Shown: positions 26,255 through 37,403, counted from the stretch's first letter. The stretch is DNA of 64,000 nt from Listeria goaensis (GCF_900186125.1 NZ_FYBQ01000002.1:248001-312000); one strand, 5' to 3'. The notes: generated from the sequence alone by a model not told the origin. Made by a program: numbers and translations.

Positions 26255-26499
26255 TAACTGATGCGTTAGAGGGAAAATAGTACATTTTGTGTAAACTATT
26301 TATAGAGAGCTTGTGTTTGGTGGAAACAAGTATAGAACAAAATGGAATGGGCTTCCCGAGAACTGCTTGTGAACTTTTAGTAGCAAGTGGCGGCTTAAGA
26401 CCGTTATCTTATGAGTGCTTTTTAAAGCAATTAGGGTGGTACCGCGGACAAACCGTTCGTCCCTAGCAGAATTTTTTGCTAGAGACGGGCGGTTTTTAT
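26255..26499 (+). promoter_or_regulatory. T-box riboswitch (tRNA-Trp) upstream of trpS
   Basis: The invariant T-box core AGGGTGGTACCGCGG lies at 26433-26447. Stem I has the AGAGAGC start (about 26300) and a specifier loop with TGG codons near 26343-26350, the tryptophan codon. The terminator is ACCGTTCGTC paired with GACGGGCGGT near 26451-26495, followed by five T. Uncharged tRNA-Trp would pair with the specifier and T-box and prevent termination. Which of the two adjacent TGG triplets is the specifier is not settled. Confidence 0.93.
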
Positions 26500-26526
26500 G
26501 TTCTCTCGATCGCATATTAATTTTAG

Positions 26527-27531
<1,005 letters not shown>

Positions 27532-27534
27532 AAA

Positions 27535-27570
27535 AAGAAGCCAAAATCAATTTTTTGATTTTGGCTTCTT
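27535..27570. terminator. Bidirectional terminator trpS/ohrA
   Basis: AAGAAGCCAAAATCAA pairs perfectly with TTGATTTTGGCTTCTT around TTTT, between convergent trpS and ohrA. Confidence 0.85.
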
Positions 27571-27572
27571 GC

Positions 27573-27989
27573 TTATACAATTTGCAGCGTAACATCGATG
27601 TTGCCGCGTGTTGCTTTGCTGTACGGACAAACTTGGTGGGCTTTTTCAATCAACTCTTTGGCAGTCGCTTCGTCCACGCCGTCGATATGTGCTACCAAAT
27701 CCACACCAACTTTAAATCCGTTGTCTTCTGGATCGCTATATAGGGAAACTGTTGCGGTTACTTCGCTTTTGCCTGTTACGCCTGCTTTTCCCATAACAAG
27801 TTCCAGCGCGCTATTAAAGCAAGAGCTATATCCGGCGGCAAATAGCTGTTCTGGATTTGTGCCACCGCCTCCGTCGCCACCAAGTTCCTTCGGCGCCGAA
27901 ATATCAAAGAAAAAGACATTGTCCTCTGAATGCACTTCCCCGCTTCTGCCACCTGTATTAATAACCGTTGTTTCATATAATTTTTTCAT
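27573..27989 (-). CDS. ohrA: Organic hydroperoxide resistance protein (OsmC/Ohr)
   Basis: 138 residues. The two active cysteines are Cys57 (GYSSCFNSAL) and Cys121 (HQVCPYSKATRGN), in the right spacing for Ohr rather than OsmC. It reduces organic and fatty-acid hydroperoxides using lipoylated partners. It is 11 bases downstream of the ohrR repressor gene, so both are probably one transcript controlled by OhrR. Confidence 0.95.
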   Translation of the reverse strand: MKKLYETTVINTGGRSGEVHSEDNVFFFDISAPKELGGDGGGGTNPEQLFAAGYSSCFNSALELVMGKAGVTGKSEVTATVSLYSDPEDNGFKVGVDLVAHIDGVDEATAKELIEKAHQVCPYSKATRGNIDVTLQIV

Positions 27990-28000
27990 TTTTTCTCCTC

Positions 28001-28441
28001 CTAAATTAAATAACTTTTAAGTGTCTCATTCAAGTTTTTCACATCTGCAAGTAAATTTGTATGCCCAACTTGCCCAGAAAACAATTGCTGAATGCATGCA
28101 TTCACTGCGCCAATAACTGCGCCTTCCAATTGGCTACCCTTTTCCGTCAAAGAGATGATGACGACACGCTCGTCGCTTTGCTTGCGGTTCCGGAGGACTA
28201 GCCCATCTTGTTCCATTCTTTTAAGCAAAGGGGTCAGTGTTCCGCTATCTAAATCTAGCTGTGCGCCAAGTTCCATTACGCTCTGTGCGTCTTGTTCCCA
28301 GAGGGCGAGCAAAACGATGTACTGTGGGTAGGTTAGCTGGAAGGGACTGAGCGCTTTCCGGTAGTATTTTGTGAAGTTGCGCTGGACGTTATAAATTGCA
28401 AAACATAGCTGCTCATCTAGTAATCGATGATTTGTTTCCAT
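28001..28441 (-). CDS. ohrR: MarR-family peroxide sensor OhrR
   Basis: 146 residues. The reactive cysteine Cys13 sits in the N-terminal LDEQLCFAIYN motif that defines one-Cys OhrR proteins; the winged helix (VMELGAQLDLDSGTLTPLLKRME) follows at about 55-77. Organic peroxide oxidises the cysteine and releases the protein from DNA. A matching operator lies 25 bases upstream of the ATG. GGAG is eight bases before the start. Confidence 0.95.
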   Translation of the reverse strand: METNHRLLDEQLCFAIYNVQRNFTKYYRKALSPFQLTYPQYIVLLALWEQDAQSVMELGAQLDLDSGTLTPLLKRMEQDGLVLRNRKQSDERVVIISLTEKGSQLEGAVIGAVNACIQQLFSGQVGHTNLLADVKNLNETLKSYLI

Positions 28442-28465
28442 AAAATCATCTCCTTTTATATTGTT

Positions 28466-28480
28466 CGCAATTTAATTGTA
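28466..28480. promoter_or_regulatory. OhrR operator
   Basis: CGCAATTTAATTGTA matches the inverted repeat TACAATT-N-AATTGTA of B. subtilis OhrR sites at 13 of 15 positions; the two mismatches are at one end. It lies directly upstream of ohrR, implying autorepression of the ohrR-ohrA transcript. Confidence 0.7.
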
Positions 28481-28514
28481 AGCAATATTTTAACAAAAAG
28501 CGAATTGTTTGCTC

Positions 28515-28553
28515 AAAAAAAAGGACTTGAACAATATTGTTCAAGTCCTTTAT
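28515..28553 (-). terminator. Terminator of fabF
   Basis: A perfect 30-base palindrome, AAGGACTTGAACAAT and its complement, with eight T next on the minus strand. Confidence 0.85.
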
Positions 28554-28555
28554 CA

Positions 28556-29797
28556 TCACGCCTCAAATTTTTTAAATACTAGCGTCGCATTATGTCCGCC
28601 GAAACCAAATGAATTGGACATTGCCACTTTTACATCTTGCTTCCGCGCAACATTTGGCACGTAGTCAAGATCGCAAAGCTCATCTGGATTTTCAAGATGG
28701 ATCGTTGGTGGAATCACACTATCGCGAATCGTTAGAACAGAGAAAATGGCTTCAATTCCGCCAGATGCGCCTAATGTGTGCCCTGTCATAGATTTTGTTG
28801 AACTAACAGCTAACTTATAAGCATGGTCGCCAAAAACCGTTTTAACTGCAGCTGTTTCGAATTCATCGTTATAACCTGTACTTGTTCCGTGTGCATTAAT
28901 ATAGTCTACACTTTCCGGCTCTAATCCAGCATCGTTTAAAGCTTGTTTCATCGAACGTGCTGCACCTTCGCCGTTTGGAGCTGGTGCTGTAATATGATGC
29001 GCATCACTTGTTGAACCGTAGCCAACAACTTCTGCATAAATTTTAGCGCCACGTGCTTTAGCGTGTTCATACTCTTCTAAAATAACAATTCCTGCACCTT
29101 CACCGATAATAAAGCCATCGCGGTCTTTATCAAATGGACGGCAAGCTGTTTCAGGGTCTGGATTTAGCGACAAAGCTTTATTAGCACAAAAGCCAGCGAG
29201 CGCCATTTTTGTAATTGGTGCTTCACTTCCACCTGTAATCATCACGTCGGCATCGCCACGTTCAATCACTTTGAAAGCATCACCAATTGAGTTTGTGCCT
29301 GTTGCACAAGCCGTCACCGTTGCGGTATTAATTCCTTTGGCACCAAAACGGATTGATACTTGACCAGAAGCCATGTCTGGAATCATCATTGGAACAAAGA
29401 ATGGGCTAACTCGGCGAAGACCACGATTAATATACGTATCATATTGTGTTTCAAAAGTTTCCATTCCGCCGATACCAGAACCAATCCAAACGCCTACACG
29501 CTCAGCATTGGAATCATCAATTTTAAAATCAGCGTCGTTTAATGCCATTTCTGCACCTGCAATTGCATAGTGAGTGAAACGATCCATCTTACGAGCTTCT
29601 TTTTTCTCGATATATTTTTCAACATCGAAGTCCTTTAATTCAGCAGCAATTTTCACTGGGAAATCATCAGGATTTAAACGCGTTAATTCTTTAACACCGT
29701 TAACACCATTTTTCGCGTTTTCCCAAGAAGTTTCTGCATCATTTCCAAGTGGTGTAACTGCTCCAATACCAGTAACGACTACTCTTCTTCTTTCCAT
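28556..29797 (-). CDS. fabF: 3-oxoacyl-[ACP] synthase II
   Basis: 413 residues. The thiolase-fold catalytic triad is Cys in [10 protein letters not shown] (near 165), His in [11 protein letters not shown] (near 305) and His in [11 protein letters not shown] (near 340). It elongates acyl-ACP with malonyl-ACP and helps tune fatty-acid chain length in the cold. It follows fabH on the same strand after 254 bases that hold no recognised gene. Confidence 0.96.
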   Translation of the reverse strand: MERRRVVVTGIGAVTPLGNDAETSWENAKNGVNGVKELTRLNPDDFPVKIAAELKDFDVEKYIEKKEARKMDRFTHYAIAGAEMALNDADFKIDDSNAERVGVWIGSGIGGMETFETQYDTYINRGLRRVSPFFVPMMIPDMASGQVSIRFGAKGINTATVTACATGTNSIGDAFKVIERGDADVMITGGSEAPITKMALAGFCANKALSLNPDPETACRPFDKDRDGFIIGEGAGIVILEEYEHAKARGAKIYAEVVGYGSTSDAHHITAPAPNGEGAARSMKQALNDAGLEPESVDYINAHGTSTGYNDEFETAAVKTVFGDHAYKLAVSSTKSMTGHTLGASGGIEAIFSVLTIRDSVIPPTIHLENPDELCDLDYVPNVARKQDVKVAMSNSFGFGGHNATLVFKKFEA

Positions 29798-30051
29798 GTA
29801 CTCATCTCCTTGTCTTTGGGCTCATGAAAAAACAACTTCTGTCAACTGACAGGAGTCATCCTTAATATTTGTTGCTTCAAAATAATAAATAAAAATATAG
29901 CAAAAACATATAGCCAACTTGGCAGCTATTGTACAAATAAATAGAGCTTGGTTTGAAGCAAAATTCAAGCCGATTTTATTATACCACAAAAGAAAGAAAG
30001 GTGTCTTTATCTATACATAAAAACACCTCAAACATCTAAAAATTAAAGCAT

Positions 30052-30993
30052 TTATTTACCCCAACGGAGAACTAGCGCTCCCCAAGTTAAACCTGCGCCG
30101 AAGCCAACAAGTAATAAGTTGTCGCCGTCTTTTACTCGTCCTTCCTCGACCGCATCGATTAAAGCAAGTGCGATGGACGATGATGATGTATTGCCGTATT
30201 TATGAACTGTCTTCATTAATTTTTCTTCTGGTAAATCTAGACGCTCACGCGATGCTTCCATGATACGAATATTTGCTTGATGAGGAATTAGCAAGTCTAA
30301 GTCCGCTTTCTCTAAACCAGCTTTTTCTAACACTTGCATTGACGCATCACCCATTTTACGCACAGCAAAACGGAAAACTTCACGTCCATTCATATACATT
30401 TTATTATTCTCTGCTTTTAAATTTAAATATTTACCGCCTGAACCATCAGAACCTAAAACAAACGATAGCAAACCTTTATCTTCAGAAACTGGCCCCATCA
30501 CAACTGCGCCAGCACCATCACCAAATAATACAGCTGTACTTCTGTCGTCCCAATCGGTAATTTTTGATAACTTATCTACCCCAACAACAACAACATGCTT
30601 GTAAGCTCCTGTTTGGATAAATTGAGAAGCTGTCACAACGCCGTAGGTGAATCCGGAGCATGCTGCTTCTAAGTCCATGGCTGCAGCGTTTTTAGCCCCC
30701 AAACGATCTTGAATAATATTCCCAACGGACGGAAAAGTAGCTTCTTGGGTTATCGTTGCCACAATAAATAAATCAATATCTTCAGGCGTCAACCCTGCAT
30801 TTTCAATTGCTTTTTTGGCCGCCTCATAAGCCATGTCATGTGTATATTCATCGTCACGCGCAATACGTCTTTCCTGAATTCCTGTACGCGTGCGAATCCA
30901 TTCGTCAGATGTTTCCATCATTTTTTCCAAATCAAAGTTAGTTAATACTCTTTCAGGAACATATTTCCCTACTCCTAGAATACCTGCGTTCAT
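30052..30993 (-). CDS. fabH: 3-oxoacyl-[ACP] synthase III
   Basis: 313 residues. Catalytic Cys112 is in [11 protein letters not shown], His in [12 protein letters not shown] near 245 and Asn in [10 protein letters not shown] near 275. FabH starts branched-chain fatty-acid synthesis from isovaleryl-, isobutyryl- or 2-methylbutyryl-CoA, the main membrane lipids of Listeria. A FapR box overlaps its promoter. GGAGGAG lies seven bases before the ATG. Confidence 0.97.
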   Translation of the reverse strand: MNAGILGVGKYVPERVLTNFDLEKMMETSDEWIRTRTGIQERRIARDDEYTHDMAYEAAKKAIENAGLTPEDIDLFIVATITQEATFPSVGNIIQDRLGAKNAAAMDLEAACSGFTYGVVTASQFIQTGAYKHVVVVGVDKLSKITDWDDRSTAVLFGDGAGAVVMGPVSEDKGLLSFVLGSDGSGGKYLNLKAENNKMYMNGREVFRFAVRKMGDASMQVLEKAGLEKADLDLLIPHQANIRIMEASRERLDLPEEKLMKTVHKYGNTSSSSIALALIDAVEEGRVKDGDNLLLVGFGAGLTWGALVLRWGK

Positions 30994-31019
30994 TGTTTCT
31001 CCTCCATATAAAGCTGTCT

Positions 31020-31064
31020 TTATGACCTGGTGCTAATTTTAACAGATATTAGTCCGATTAGCAA
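31020..31064 (-). promoter_or_regulatory. fabH promoter with FapR operator
   Basis: Minus strand TTGCTA (31059-31064), 17 bases, TAAAAT (31036-31041). Directly downstream, 31020-31036 reads TTAGCACCAGGTCATAA on the minus strand, 13 of 17 positions to the FapR site TTAGTACCTGGTACTAA. Malonyl-CoA-released repression of the fabHF unit is expected. Confidence 0.65.
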
Positions 31065-31083
31065 TTTTATTGTTTTTTTATGT

Positions 31084-31118
31084 AAAAAACCCCCAGCACA
31101 AAAACTGTACTAGGGGAA
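31084..31118 (-). terminator. Terminator of the DUF4822 gene
   Basis: CCCCTAGTACA pairs with TGTGCTGGGG (two G-T pairs) on the minus strand, followed by TTTTTT. Confidence 0.75.
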
Positions 31119-31122
31119 TAAA

Positions 31123-32076
31123 TTAGAAACTAAATTTCGGATTTAATTGTCCTTTATAAGGCTCATGTTCCACAAAAACAACAACATCATTTCCTGCTGC
31201 ATCTTTGCCGATTCGTTTATACGTAAATTTATTTGGATTTAGTTCTGTAAGTTCAAGTGCGGCGCCGTATTTATTTGTTCCAATTGAAACGTGCGCGCGA
31301 ATTTTATTGCCATGTAAAACGTCAAAGTAGCCATAGTCCATCCGACTTTCACCCGTTTGCAAGTTGTAAAATTCATATTTATTCGTCTTGCTATCAAATT
31401 TTGCTAAGCTAATGAAGTTCCGATTTTGAGCCGTCACATCATTTCCTTTTTCATCTAAAACTTTTGTGCCATTCCAAAGCCGGTTTCCTAAAATTTTATC
31501 TCCGTCAACATATTTCATAATTTTTCCAGTTTGCGAATTCAATTGTTTGTCCGGCTGTGTAAATTGTAAATCTTTGCCTTTATACGGAATGTGCTCCACG
31601 TATACTTCTACGTCTTTGCCCGCTTTATCTTTTCCCATGCGTTTATAAGTGAAAATATCGCGATTGATTTTTTCCATCTCGACAACCGCTTGATAGTTTA
31701 ACGTTTCCGAAATTAAAACGCGTTTTTTACCATCATTGGTTACAAAGAAAGTTCCCGCATCATTTCTTGACTCCCCGGTTTTAGCATCAAAGAACTCGTA
31801 GCGTCCAGTTTCAGACTCGTATTTTGCTAAGCCGATAAAGTTTTGATTTTCTGCTGTCAGGTCATTCCCCTTTTTATCATAAACTTTCGTGCCTTGCCAG
31901 TTGATGCTCCCGAGTATTTGCGTTGCTTTTTCCCCAGAAACATACTTTTTCTTTTGTTCATATTTCTTTGCTTCGACATTTTTCGCCTCACCGTAAGTAG
32001 TTTGCCCGTATGCTGTTGTGAATAACACCGCTCCGCCGAGCAGAAATGCCCCCATTATTTTTACTTGTTTATTCAT
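31123..32076 (-). CDS. Secreted protein with two DUF4822 repeats
   Basis: 317 residues. The signal peptide is about residues 1-24 (IMGAFLLGGAVLFTTAYG), with no lipobox or sortase motif, so it is probably released. Two repeats of about 115 residues follow (about 50-165 and 190-313), each with LGxxxWxGTKVxDxKGND, then FIxLAKxxSxTxxYEF, TGESRxDxGxF and a closing FTYKRxGKDxAGxDVxVxVEHxPYKG. This matches the DUF4822 family of unknown function. The gene has its own terminator and stands alone. It may act at the cell wall, as other secreted proteins with such repeats are suspected to do. Confidence 0.8.
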   Translation of the reverse strand: MNKQVKIMGAFLLGGAVLFTTAYGQTTYGEAKNVEAKKYEQKKKYVSGEKATQILGSINWQGTKVYDKKGNDLTAENQNFIGLAKYESETGRYEFFDAKTGESRNDAGTFFVTNDGKKRVLISETLNYQAVVEMEKINRDIFTYKRMGKDKAGKDVEVYVEHIPYKGKDLQFTQPDKQLNSQTGKIMKYVDGDKILGNRLWNGTKVLDEKGNDVTAQNRNFISLAKFDSKTNKYEFYNLQTGESRMDYGYFDVLHGNKIRAHVSIGTNKYGAALELTELNPNKFTYKRIGKDAAGNDVVVFVEHEPYKGQLNPKFSF

Positions 32077-32163
32077 TATTTTTTCCTCCTTTGTTAATTT
32101 CTATCGTCATCTTACCGAAAGAAACTAAACTCCAACTAAAGAAAAAATAAACTTTTTATGAAC

Positions 32164-32190
32164 AAAAAAATCGCACTAGGCGATTTTTTT
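32164..32190 (-). terminator. Terminator of the glucosaminidase gene
   Basis: AAAAAAATCGC/GCGATTTTTTT stem around ACTAG, downstream of the autolysin stop. Confidence 0.75.
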
Positions 32191-32196
32191 AACTAT

Positions 32197-33288
32197 CTAT
32201 TTATTAGGGTTGTTGTCGGAAAAACCAGGCGCTTTTGACCAGCCGACCGATTTACCATCTTTGTCAGTGATGCGATACCAATATTCATTGTTGACATCAG
32301 CGCGTTTATCGATAGTGACTTTCTTACCTTTTAAATCGTTAAGATTACCTTTTATTTGTGAGCTGTCTTCTACTGGATACGTATAAATTTTTTGGTCATT
32401 TTCAACGACATATTTTTTCATTTCTTTTTGCACTTCATTTTTTGGCGTATAGAAAATTTCTACTACATCTGTGTCCACGTAGCCAAGACGTTTGCCATTT
32501 TCAAAAATTTCATACCAGTCGCCACTTTCAGTTGTTACTTTCTTACCTAAACGTAAACTTTTCTCTTTATAAGCGGAAGCATTGGCTACTTTTTTTGCTC
32601 CTTTTGTCCCGTACGGGGAGGTCCAAATAGCGGCGTTTTTAGGATCTTCCATTTTTCCATAAGCGAGCACGTATTCTGATTTTTGAATCGAATCATAAAT
32701 ATCATCATATGCGGTTAAATTATAGCGTTCAATGGTTTGGATTAAAGTATTGGCATAGTTTGGATCTGTCGCATATCCAGCTTCTTGAATGGCTTTTGAA
32801 GCTTGTTTATAATCTGTTTCATTTAATACATCATGATAGAGGTAAGGATCGCTGCTGATTCCATTTACAAATAACATCGTATGATCTTCTACAGAGGCTG
32901 CTCTGCTCGGGTAAGAACGAAATGCCGCATCTGTTTTATAGGCCTCATCCCCGGCATATTCTGTTGTTTGCATGGTGATGGAATCACCATTATAAGAACC
33001 TTTAATCCCAAATAAATTATTCGCTTGCGTGGATAATCCACTGTTTCCCCAATTCGATTCTACGATAGCTTGGGCGATTGTGACGCTTGTTAACACACCA
33101 TATTTTTTTTGTAGTTCTTGCGCTTTTGGTGCTATATCTTGAACAAATTGTTGCTGTGAAACTGTCATTCCTTGAAGTGACGCTGTTACACCCGATTTAT
33201 CAGCAGCTTCCGCTTGTACAGTAGCAAACGGCAGTAAAGCAGAAGTAGCAATAACCGACGCTATAACAGCATGTTTAATTTTTTTCAT
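32197..33288 (-). CDS. Autolysin: glucosaminidase domain plus GW/SH3-like wall-binding modules
   Basis: 363 residues. A signal peptide (cleaved near residue 28, VQAEA-A) precedes a FlgJ/LytG-type N-acetylglucosaminidase domain at about 44-190, with the catalytic Glu77 in IAQAIVESNWGNSGLS and NLFGIKGSY. Two or three GW-like modules follow (GDWYEIFENGKRLGYVDT; YWYRITDKDGKSVGWSKAP), which bind lipoteichoic acid. It probably cleaves glycan strands in the wall during growth or separation. From synteny this corresponds to the EGD-e gene annotated as an amidase, but the catalytic domain seen is a glucosaminidase. Confidence 0.88.
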   Translation of the reverse strand: MKKIKHAVIASVIATSALLPFATVQAEAADKSGVTASLQGMTVSQQQFVQDIAPKAQELQKKYGVLTSVTIAQAIVESNWGNSGLSTQANNLFGIKGSYNGDSITMQTTEYAGDEAYKTDAAFRSYPSRAASVEDHTMLFVNGISSDPYLYHDVLNETDYKQASKAIQEAGYATDPNYANTLIQTIERYNLTAYDDIYDSIQKSEYVLAYGKMEDPKNAAIWTSPYGTKGAKKVANASAYKEKSLRLGKKVTTESGDWYEIFENGKRLGYVDTDVVEIFYTPKNEVQKEMKKYVVENDQKIYTYPVEDSSQIKGNLNDLKGKKVTIDKRADVNNEYWYRITDKDGKSVGWSKAPGFSDNNPNK

Positions 33289-33574
33289 CTTTCTTTATTG
33301 CACATCCTATTCTTTAAAGTTGTCTTGCTGTAAACCTCAATTGCAAAACTTAGTTTAACAGCTGTTTATTATAAAAAGATGTGAAAAATATAACAGTTTT
33401 ATCACATCATGAATACACAACAAAAAAAGTATTGCTATCACACGCTTTTAACTGTTTTTCAGCTAAATGTTACAATCCAGTGACACTTTTTATTTGTGTC
33501 TTTGCTAAAACTGGAATAATTTGTTTCTTTATGCTAAAATTAACCAAGTAATAATGTGAATCGAGGTGTCCGCT

Positions 33575-33763
33575 ATGCGTTATATCGTAACAATCATTTG
33601 GGTGTTTTTCCTTTCGATGATGGCTGAATTCGTACTTTCTTCCATGCTTTACGTGCCATTCGATTTCACTAGAGGACTTATTTTGACAGTTGGGATTTCA
33701 TTTTTCGTACTTGTTATTCCACTTCTTATGCCAAAAGATAGCGAAATTTACGATATTAAATAA
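33575..33763 (+). CDS. DUF2929 (YjzD-like) two-helix membrane protein
   Basis: 62 residues with two transmembrane segments (IVTIIWVFFLSMMAEFVLSS and LILTVGISFFVLVIPLLM). Short proteins of this kind occur in many Bacillales as DUF2929, of unknown function. The ATG at 33575, six bases after GAGGTG, is preferred to the GTG at 33566. A bidirectional terminator follows. Confidence 0.8.
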   Translation: MRYIVTIIWVFFLSMMAEFVLSSMLYVPFDFTRGLILTVGISFFVLVIPLLMPKDSEIYDIK

Positions 33764-33795
33764 AAAGAAGCGTCCCGTTTGGGACGCTTCTTTTT
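33762..33795. terminator. Bidirectional terminator
   Basis: AAAAAGAAGCGTCCC pairs perfectly with GGGACGCTTCTTTTT around GTTT, between convergent genes. Confidence 0.85.
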
Positions 33796-34483
33796 ATTTG
33801 TCGAGATAATATTTGTTTAGCGGTTGCAATTCATTATCCAGCTCATAAACAAGCGGAACGCCTGTTGGGATTTCGAGTTCCATAATGTCATCATCGCTAA
33901 TGCCTTCTAGGAATTTCACGAGTGCGCGCAAACTGTTTCCGTGAGCAGCAATCACAACGCGATTTCCTGATTTAATTTCCGGCGCAATTGTGTCCATCCA
34001 GTACGGGATTACCCGTTCAAGCGTAACCTTCAAATTTTCCCCAGAAGGAATCGCATGTGTATCAAGAAGTTGATAGCGGCGATCGTTTTTAGCTTGGCGC
34101 TCGTCATTTTCTTCTAACAGCGGCGGCAACGTGTCATAGCTGCGACGCCATTTTTGCACCTGGTCGGCACCATATTTATCGGCTGTTTCTTGTTTATTCA
34201 ATCCTTGTAAAGCCCCGTAATGCCGTTCATTTAAACGCCACGATTTATGTACGGGCACCCACATTTGATTTGACTCCTCTAAAGCAAAATTGAGCGTTTT
34301 AATCGCACGCGTTAAAACGGAGGTAAAGGCGACATCAAATTCTAGACCTGCTTCTTTAATGCGCTTTCCAGCAGTTTTTGCTTCCAAAATGCCTTCTTCG
34401 GATAAGTCCACATCATGCCAACCAGTAAACAAATTCAGTTTATTCCACTCACTTTGACCATGACGGATTAAAACTAATTTCAT
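33794..34483 (-). CDS. gpmA: 2,3-bisphosphoglycerate-dependent phosphoglycerate mutase
   Basis: 229 residues. The phosphohistidine motif [13 protein letters not shown] is at 4-16, then [12 protein letters not shown] near 85 and [11 protein letters not shown] near 180 with the second catalytic histidine. It interconverts 3- and 2-phosphoglycerate in glycolysis. Starting at the ATG at 34483 gives the usual family beginning MKLVLIRHG; the frame is open to 34516. It lies alone between two terminators. Confidence 0.95.
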   Translation of the reverse strand: MKLVLIRHGQSEWNKLNLFTGWHDVDLSEEGILEAKTAGKRIKEAGLEFDVAFTSVLTRAIKTLNFALEESNQMWVPVHKSWRLNERHYGALQGLNKQETADKYGADQVQKWRRSYDTLPPLLEENDERQAKNDRRYQLLDTHAIPSGENLKVTLERVIPYWMDTIAPEIKSGNRVVIAAHGNSLRALVKFLEGISDDDIMELEIPTGVPLVYELDNELQPLNKYYLDK

Positions 34484-34631
34484 AACTTCATCATCCTCTC
34501 TACACCTACTATACACCTTAACACCAAAATTTTCCCTTTTTTAGTAGAAAATAAACCTTAAAAGCAGTTGGCTTACTCCTTTCAACTAAGCGACTCCTCG
34601 TTTTTTTATGATGTGAGTTGCTAAAAATAGC

Positions 34632-34666
34632 AAAGAAGTAGGAGCGGAAATCCGCTCCTACTTCTA
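34632..34666 (-). terminator. Terminator of clpB
   Basis: A perfect 14-bp stem, GAAGTAGGAGCGGA and its complement, with a two-base loop as drawn, overlapping the last base of the clpB stop codon; TTTGC and TTTTT follow. Confidence 0.75.
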
Positions 34667-37264
34667 ATCCGTCACATTAAATGTAAATTCTCCGTCCACA
34701 AGTCCAATTTCAACAGTTGTATGCGGCATAACTGCGCCAGAAACAATTTCGCGTGCAAGCGGGGTTTCCACATGGCGAACTAAATAGCGTTTTAGTGGTC
34801 GCGCACCGTAAACTGGATCATAGGCCTCCTCGGCAACAAATTGTTTGGCTTCATCTGTCATCGAAATGTGAATTTCCTGCGCTTGTAGCCGCAGCTGTAA
34901 CTGGGCAACCAGTTTCTCCACAATTCCTTTGACATTTTCTAGCGTAAGAGGTTTGAATAAAACAATGTCATCTACACGATTTAAAAATTCCGGCTTGAAC
35001 GACGCTTGCAGCACCTTTTGCACATCTTGTTCGAGCTCAGCAGAAATTTCGCCATCTTCCGTGCGTTCAAGTAGCATCGTCGAACCGATGTTGCTCGTCA
35101 TAATGATGACCGTATTTTTGAAGTCCACAAGTCTCCCTTGCGAATCTGTAATGCGACCATCGTCTAGCACTTGTAGCAAAATATTGAACACATCTGGATG
35201 CGCCTTTTCGATTTCATCTAGCAATACAATCGAATACGGATTACGCCGCACAGCTTCCGTCAATTGCCCGCCTTCCTCATAACCAACATAGCCAGGAGGC
35301 GCACCGACCAGCCTTGAAACCGCATGTTTCTCCATATATTCCGACATATCAATCCGAATCATATGCTCTTCCGAATCAAACATATTGTAAGCCAAAGCTT
35401 TCGCAAGCTCCGTCTTCCCAACACCCGTCGGCCCTAAGAAAATAAACGAACCAATTGGACGATTCGGATCTTTAATTCCAGCGCGCGCACGAAGCACTGC
35501 ATCGCTGACTAAATCGACCGCATTGTCTTGCCCAATCACCTTTTCATGAAGTGCGTCCGCCAGTTTTAATAGCTTCTCTCGTTCGCCTTCAACAAGTTTT
35601 GTCACCGGAATACCCGTCCAGCGCCCAATAATTTCAGCAATTTCATTTTCCGTCACTTCTTCTTGAAGTAAACGCTCCTCATCTTGCGCCTTTGCATGAT
35701 TTTCCGCTTCAAGTTGCGCTAATTCTTTTTCGAGTTCTGGAATCTTCCCGTGACGCAGTTCCGCCGCCTTCGCTAAATCATAATTATTTTCAGCCTCTTC
35801 AAGCGCGTGGCGAGCTGCATCAATTTGCTCACGCACTTCGCGAATTTTACCAATCTCACTTTTTTCAGATTCCCACTTTGATTTCATTTTGTTTGCTTCT
35901 TCTTTGTAGTCCGCTAATTCTTTTTGAAGCATTTCTAGGCGTCTAACACTTGCTGGGTCTTTTTCTTCTTTTAAAGCCGCCTCTTCAATTTCGAGTTGCA
36001 TCACTTTACGTGTCACTTCGTCAAGCTCACTCGGCATCGAGTCAATCTCCACCCGAATTGTCGCACACGCCTCGTCAATCAGGTCAATCGCCTTATCTGG
36101 CAAGAAGCGGTCGGTAATATAGCGGTTCGAAAGTGTTGCGGCCGCTACAAGCGCGTTATCGTGAATATTAACCCCGTGGTGGATTTCAAATCGCTCCTTT
36201 AACCCCCGTAAAATCGAAACCGTATCCTCGACAGTCGGTTCGGGAACTAATACTTTTTGAAAGCGGCGCTCTAGTGCAGCATCTTTTTCGATGTACTGGC
36301 GATATTCATCAAGCGTTGTCGCGCCAATACAGTGGAGCTCGCCCCGCGCGAGCATCGGTTTCAGCATATTCCCAGCATCCATCGCCCCGTCCGTTTTGCC
36401 GGCCCCAACAATCGTATGAATTTCATCAATGAAAAGTAGGACTTGCCCTTCTGATTCCTTCACTTCTTGCAGAACCGCCTTCAAACGCTCCTCAAATTCC
36501 CCGCGGTATTTCGCGCCAGCAATGAGCGCCCCTAAATCAAGCGAAATAATCGTTTTATCTTTTAAGCCTTCTGGCACATCTTTGCGTACAATTCGCTGTG
36601 CAAGTCCTTCCACAATCGCCGTTTTCCCAACGCCTGGTTCCCCAATTAGAACCGGATTATTTTTCGTTTTCCGCGATAAAATCCGAATCACGTTACGAAT
36701 TTCCGTATCGCGCCCAATAACCGGGTCAAGTTTCCCGCTGCGCACTTCCGCAACTAAATCCCGCCCGTATTTCGTTAAAGCCTCATAATTTTCTTCTGCA
36801 TTTTGACTGGTCACACGCTTACCTCCTCGAATTTGCATCACCGCATCTAAAATCATTTTTTTATTTTTACCTTGTGACAAAATTTCCTCCGCCACAACCG
36901 TTTTCTTTTGATTCATTATCGCTAAAAGTAAATGTTCCGTTGAAATAAATTCATCATTCAACTCTTTTTCTTCTTTCTCAGCGTCCATCATTAACGTATA
37001 AAGCTCTTGAGTCATCGAACTCCCGTATTCAATGTTCGTTCCACTTACAACAGGAATTTTGTCTAAAGCATTCGTAAGCGTTTCGTTAAGCGCGTCCGCG
37101 CGGACTTCCGCGATGTCATACACACGTTTTGTAAAGTCGCTCTCATCTAGCAGCACTTTAAAAATATGCACCACATCAATCGCCTGATGCAAAGCACCTT
37201 GCGCCAATTTCTGCGCCTCCTCAATTGTCTCCTGAACTTGCGTTGTAAATTTTTGCATTTCCAT
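34664..37264 (-). CDS. clpB: ClpB disaggregase
   Basis: 866 residues. Two AAA+ modules carry Walker [16 protein letters not shown] (near 200) and [16 protein letters not shown] (near 600), separated by the long coiled-coil M domain (about 395-520). The pore loop GYVGYEEGG is near 650. ClpB rescues aggregated proteins with DnaK. I use the second ATG at 37264, with GGAGG seven bases before it. Two CtsR boxes flank its promoter, matching the known CtsR regulon of L. monocytogenes. Confidence 0.97.
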   Translation of the reverse strand: MEMQKFTTQVQETIEEAQKLAQGALHQAIDVVHIFKVLLDESDFTKRVYDIAEVRADALNETLTNALDKIPVVSGTNIEYGSSMTQELYTLMMDAEKEEKELNDEFISTEHLLLAIMNQKKTVVAEEILSQGKNKKMILDAVMQIRGGKRVTSQNAEENYEALTKYGRDLVAEVRSGKLDPVIGRDTEIRNVIRILSRKTKNNPVLIGEPGVGKTAIVEGLAQRIVRKDVPEGLKDKTIISLDLGALIAGAKYRGEFEERLKAVLQEVKESEGQVLLFIDEIHTIVGAGKTDGAMDAGNMLKPMLARGELHCIGATTLDEYRQYIEKDAALERRFQKVLVPEPTVEDTVSILRGLKERFEIHHGVNIHDNALVAAATLSNRYITDRFLPDKAIDLIDEACATIRVEIDSMPSELDEVTRKVMQLEIEEAALKEEKDPASVRRLEMLQKELADYKEEANKMKSKWESEKSEIGKIREVREQIDAARHALEEAENNYDLAKAAELRHGKIPELEKELAQLEAENHAKAQDEERLLQEEVTENEIAEIIGRWTGIPVTKLVEGEREKLLKLADALHEKVIGQDNAVDLVSDAVLRARAGIKDPNRPIGSFIFLGPTGVGKTELAKALAYNMFDSEEHMIRIDMSEYMEKHAVSRLVGAPPGYVGYEEGGQLTEAVRRNPYSIVLLDEIEKAHPDVFNILLQVLDDGRITDSQGRLVDFKNTVIIMTSNIGSTMLLERTEDGEISAELEQDVQKVLQASFKPEFLNRVDDIVLFKPLTLENVKGIVEKLVAQLQLRLQAQEIHISMTDEAKQFVAEEAYDPVYGARPLKRYLVRHVETPLAREIVSGAVMPHTTVEIGLVDGEFTFNVTD

Positions 37265-37288
37265 CATATGGCCTCCTTTAAAATACAC

Positions 37289-37343
37289 TTTGACCAAATT
37301 TGACCTTAATAATATTATAGGACGTTTGACCTTCTTTGTCCAA
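37289..37343 (-). promoter_or_regulatory. clpB promoter flanked by two CtsR boxes
   Basis: Minus strand -35 TTGGAC (37338-37343), 18 bases, -10 TATAAT (37314-37319). CtsR direct-repeat boxes GGTCAAA-TTT-GGTCAAA at 37289-37305 and GGACAAA-GAA-GGTCAAA at 37325-37341 (one mismatch) lie on either side of the -10 region. Binding at both would block the promoter until heat or protein stress inactivates CtsR. Confidence 0.85.
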
Positions 37344-37362
37344 TGAAATTATAACTTTTTTC

Positions 37363-37399
37363 AAAAAAACTCACCGAAGATATCCCCCGATGAGTTTTG
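37363..37399 (-). terminator. Terminator of the BI-1 gene
   Basis: ACTCATCG pairs with CGGTGAGT on the minus strand, followed by seven T. Confidence 0.75.
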
Positions 37400-37403
37400 A
37401 CTA

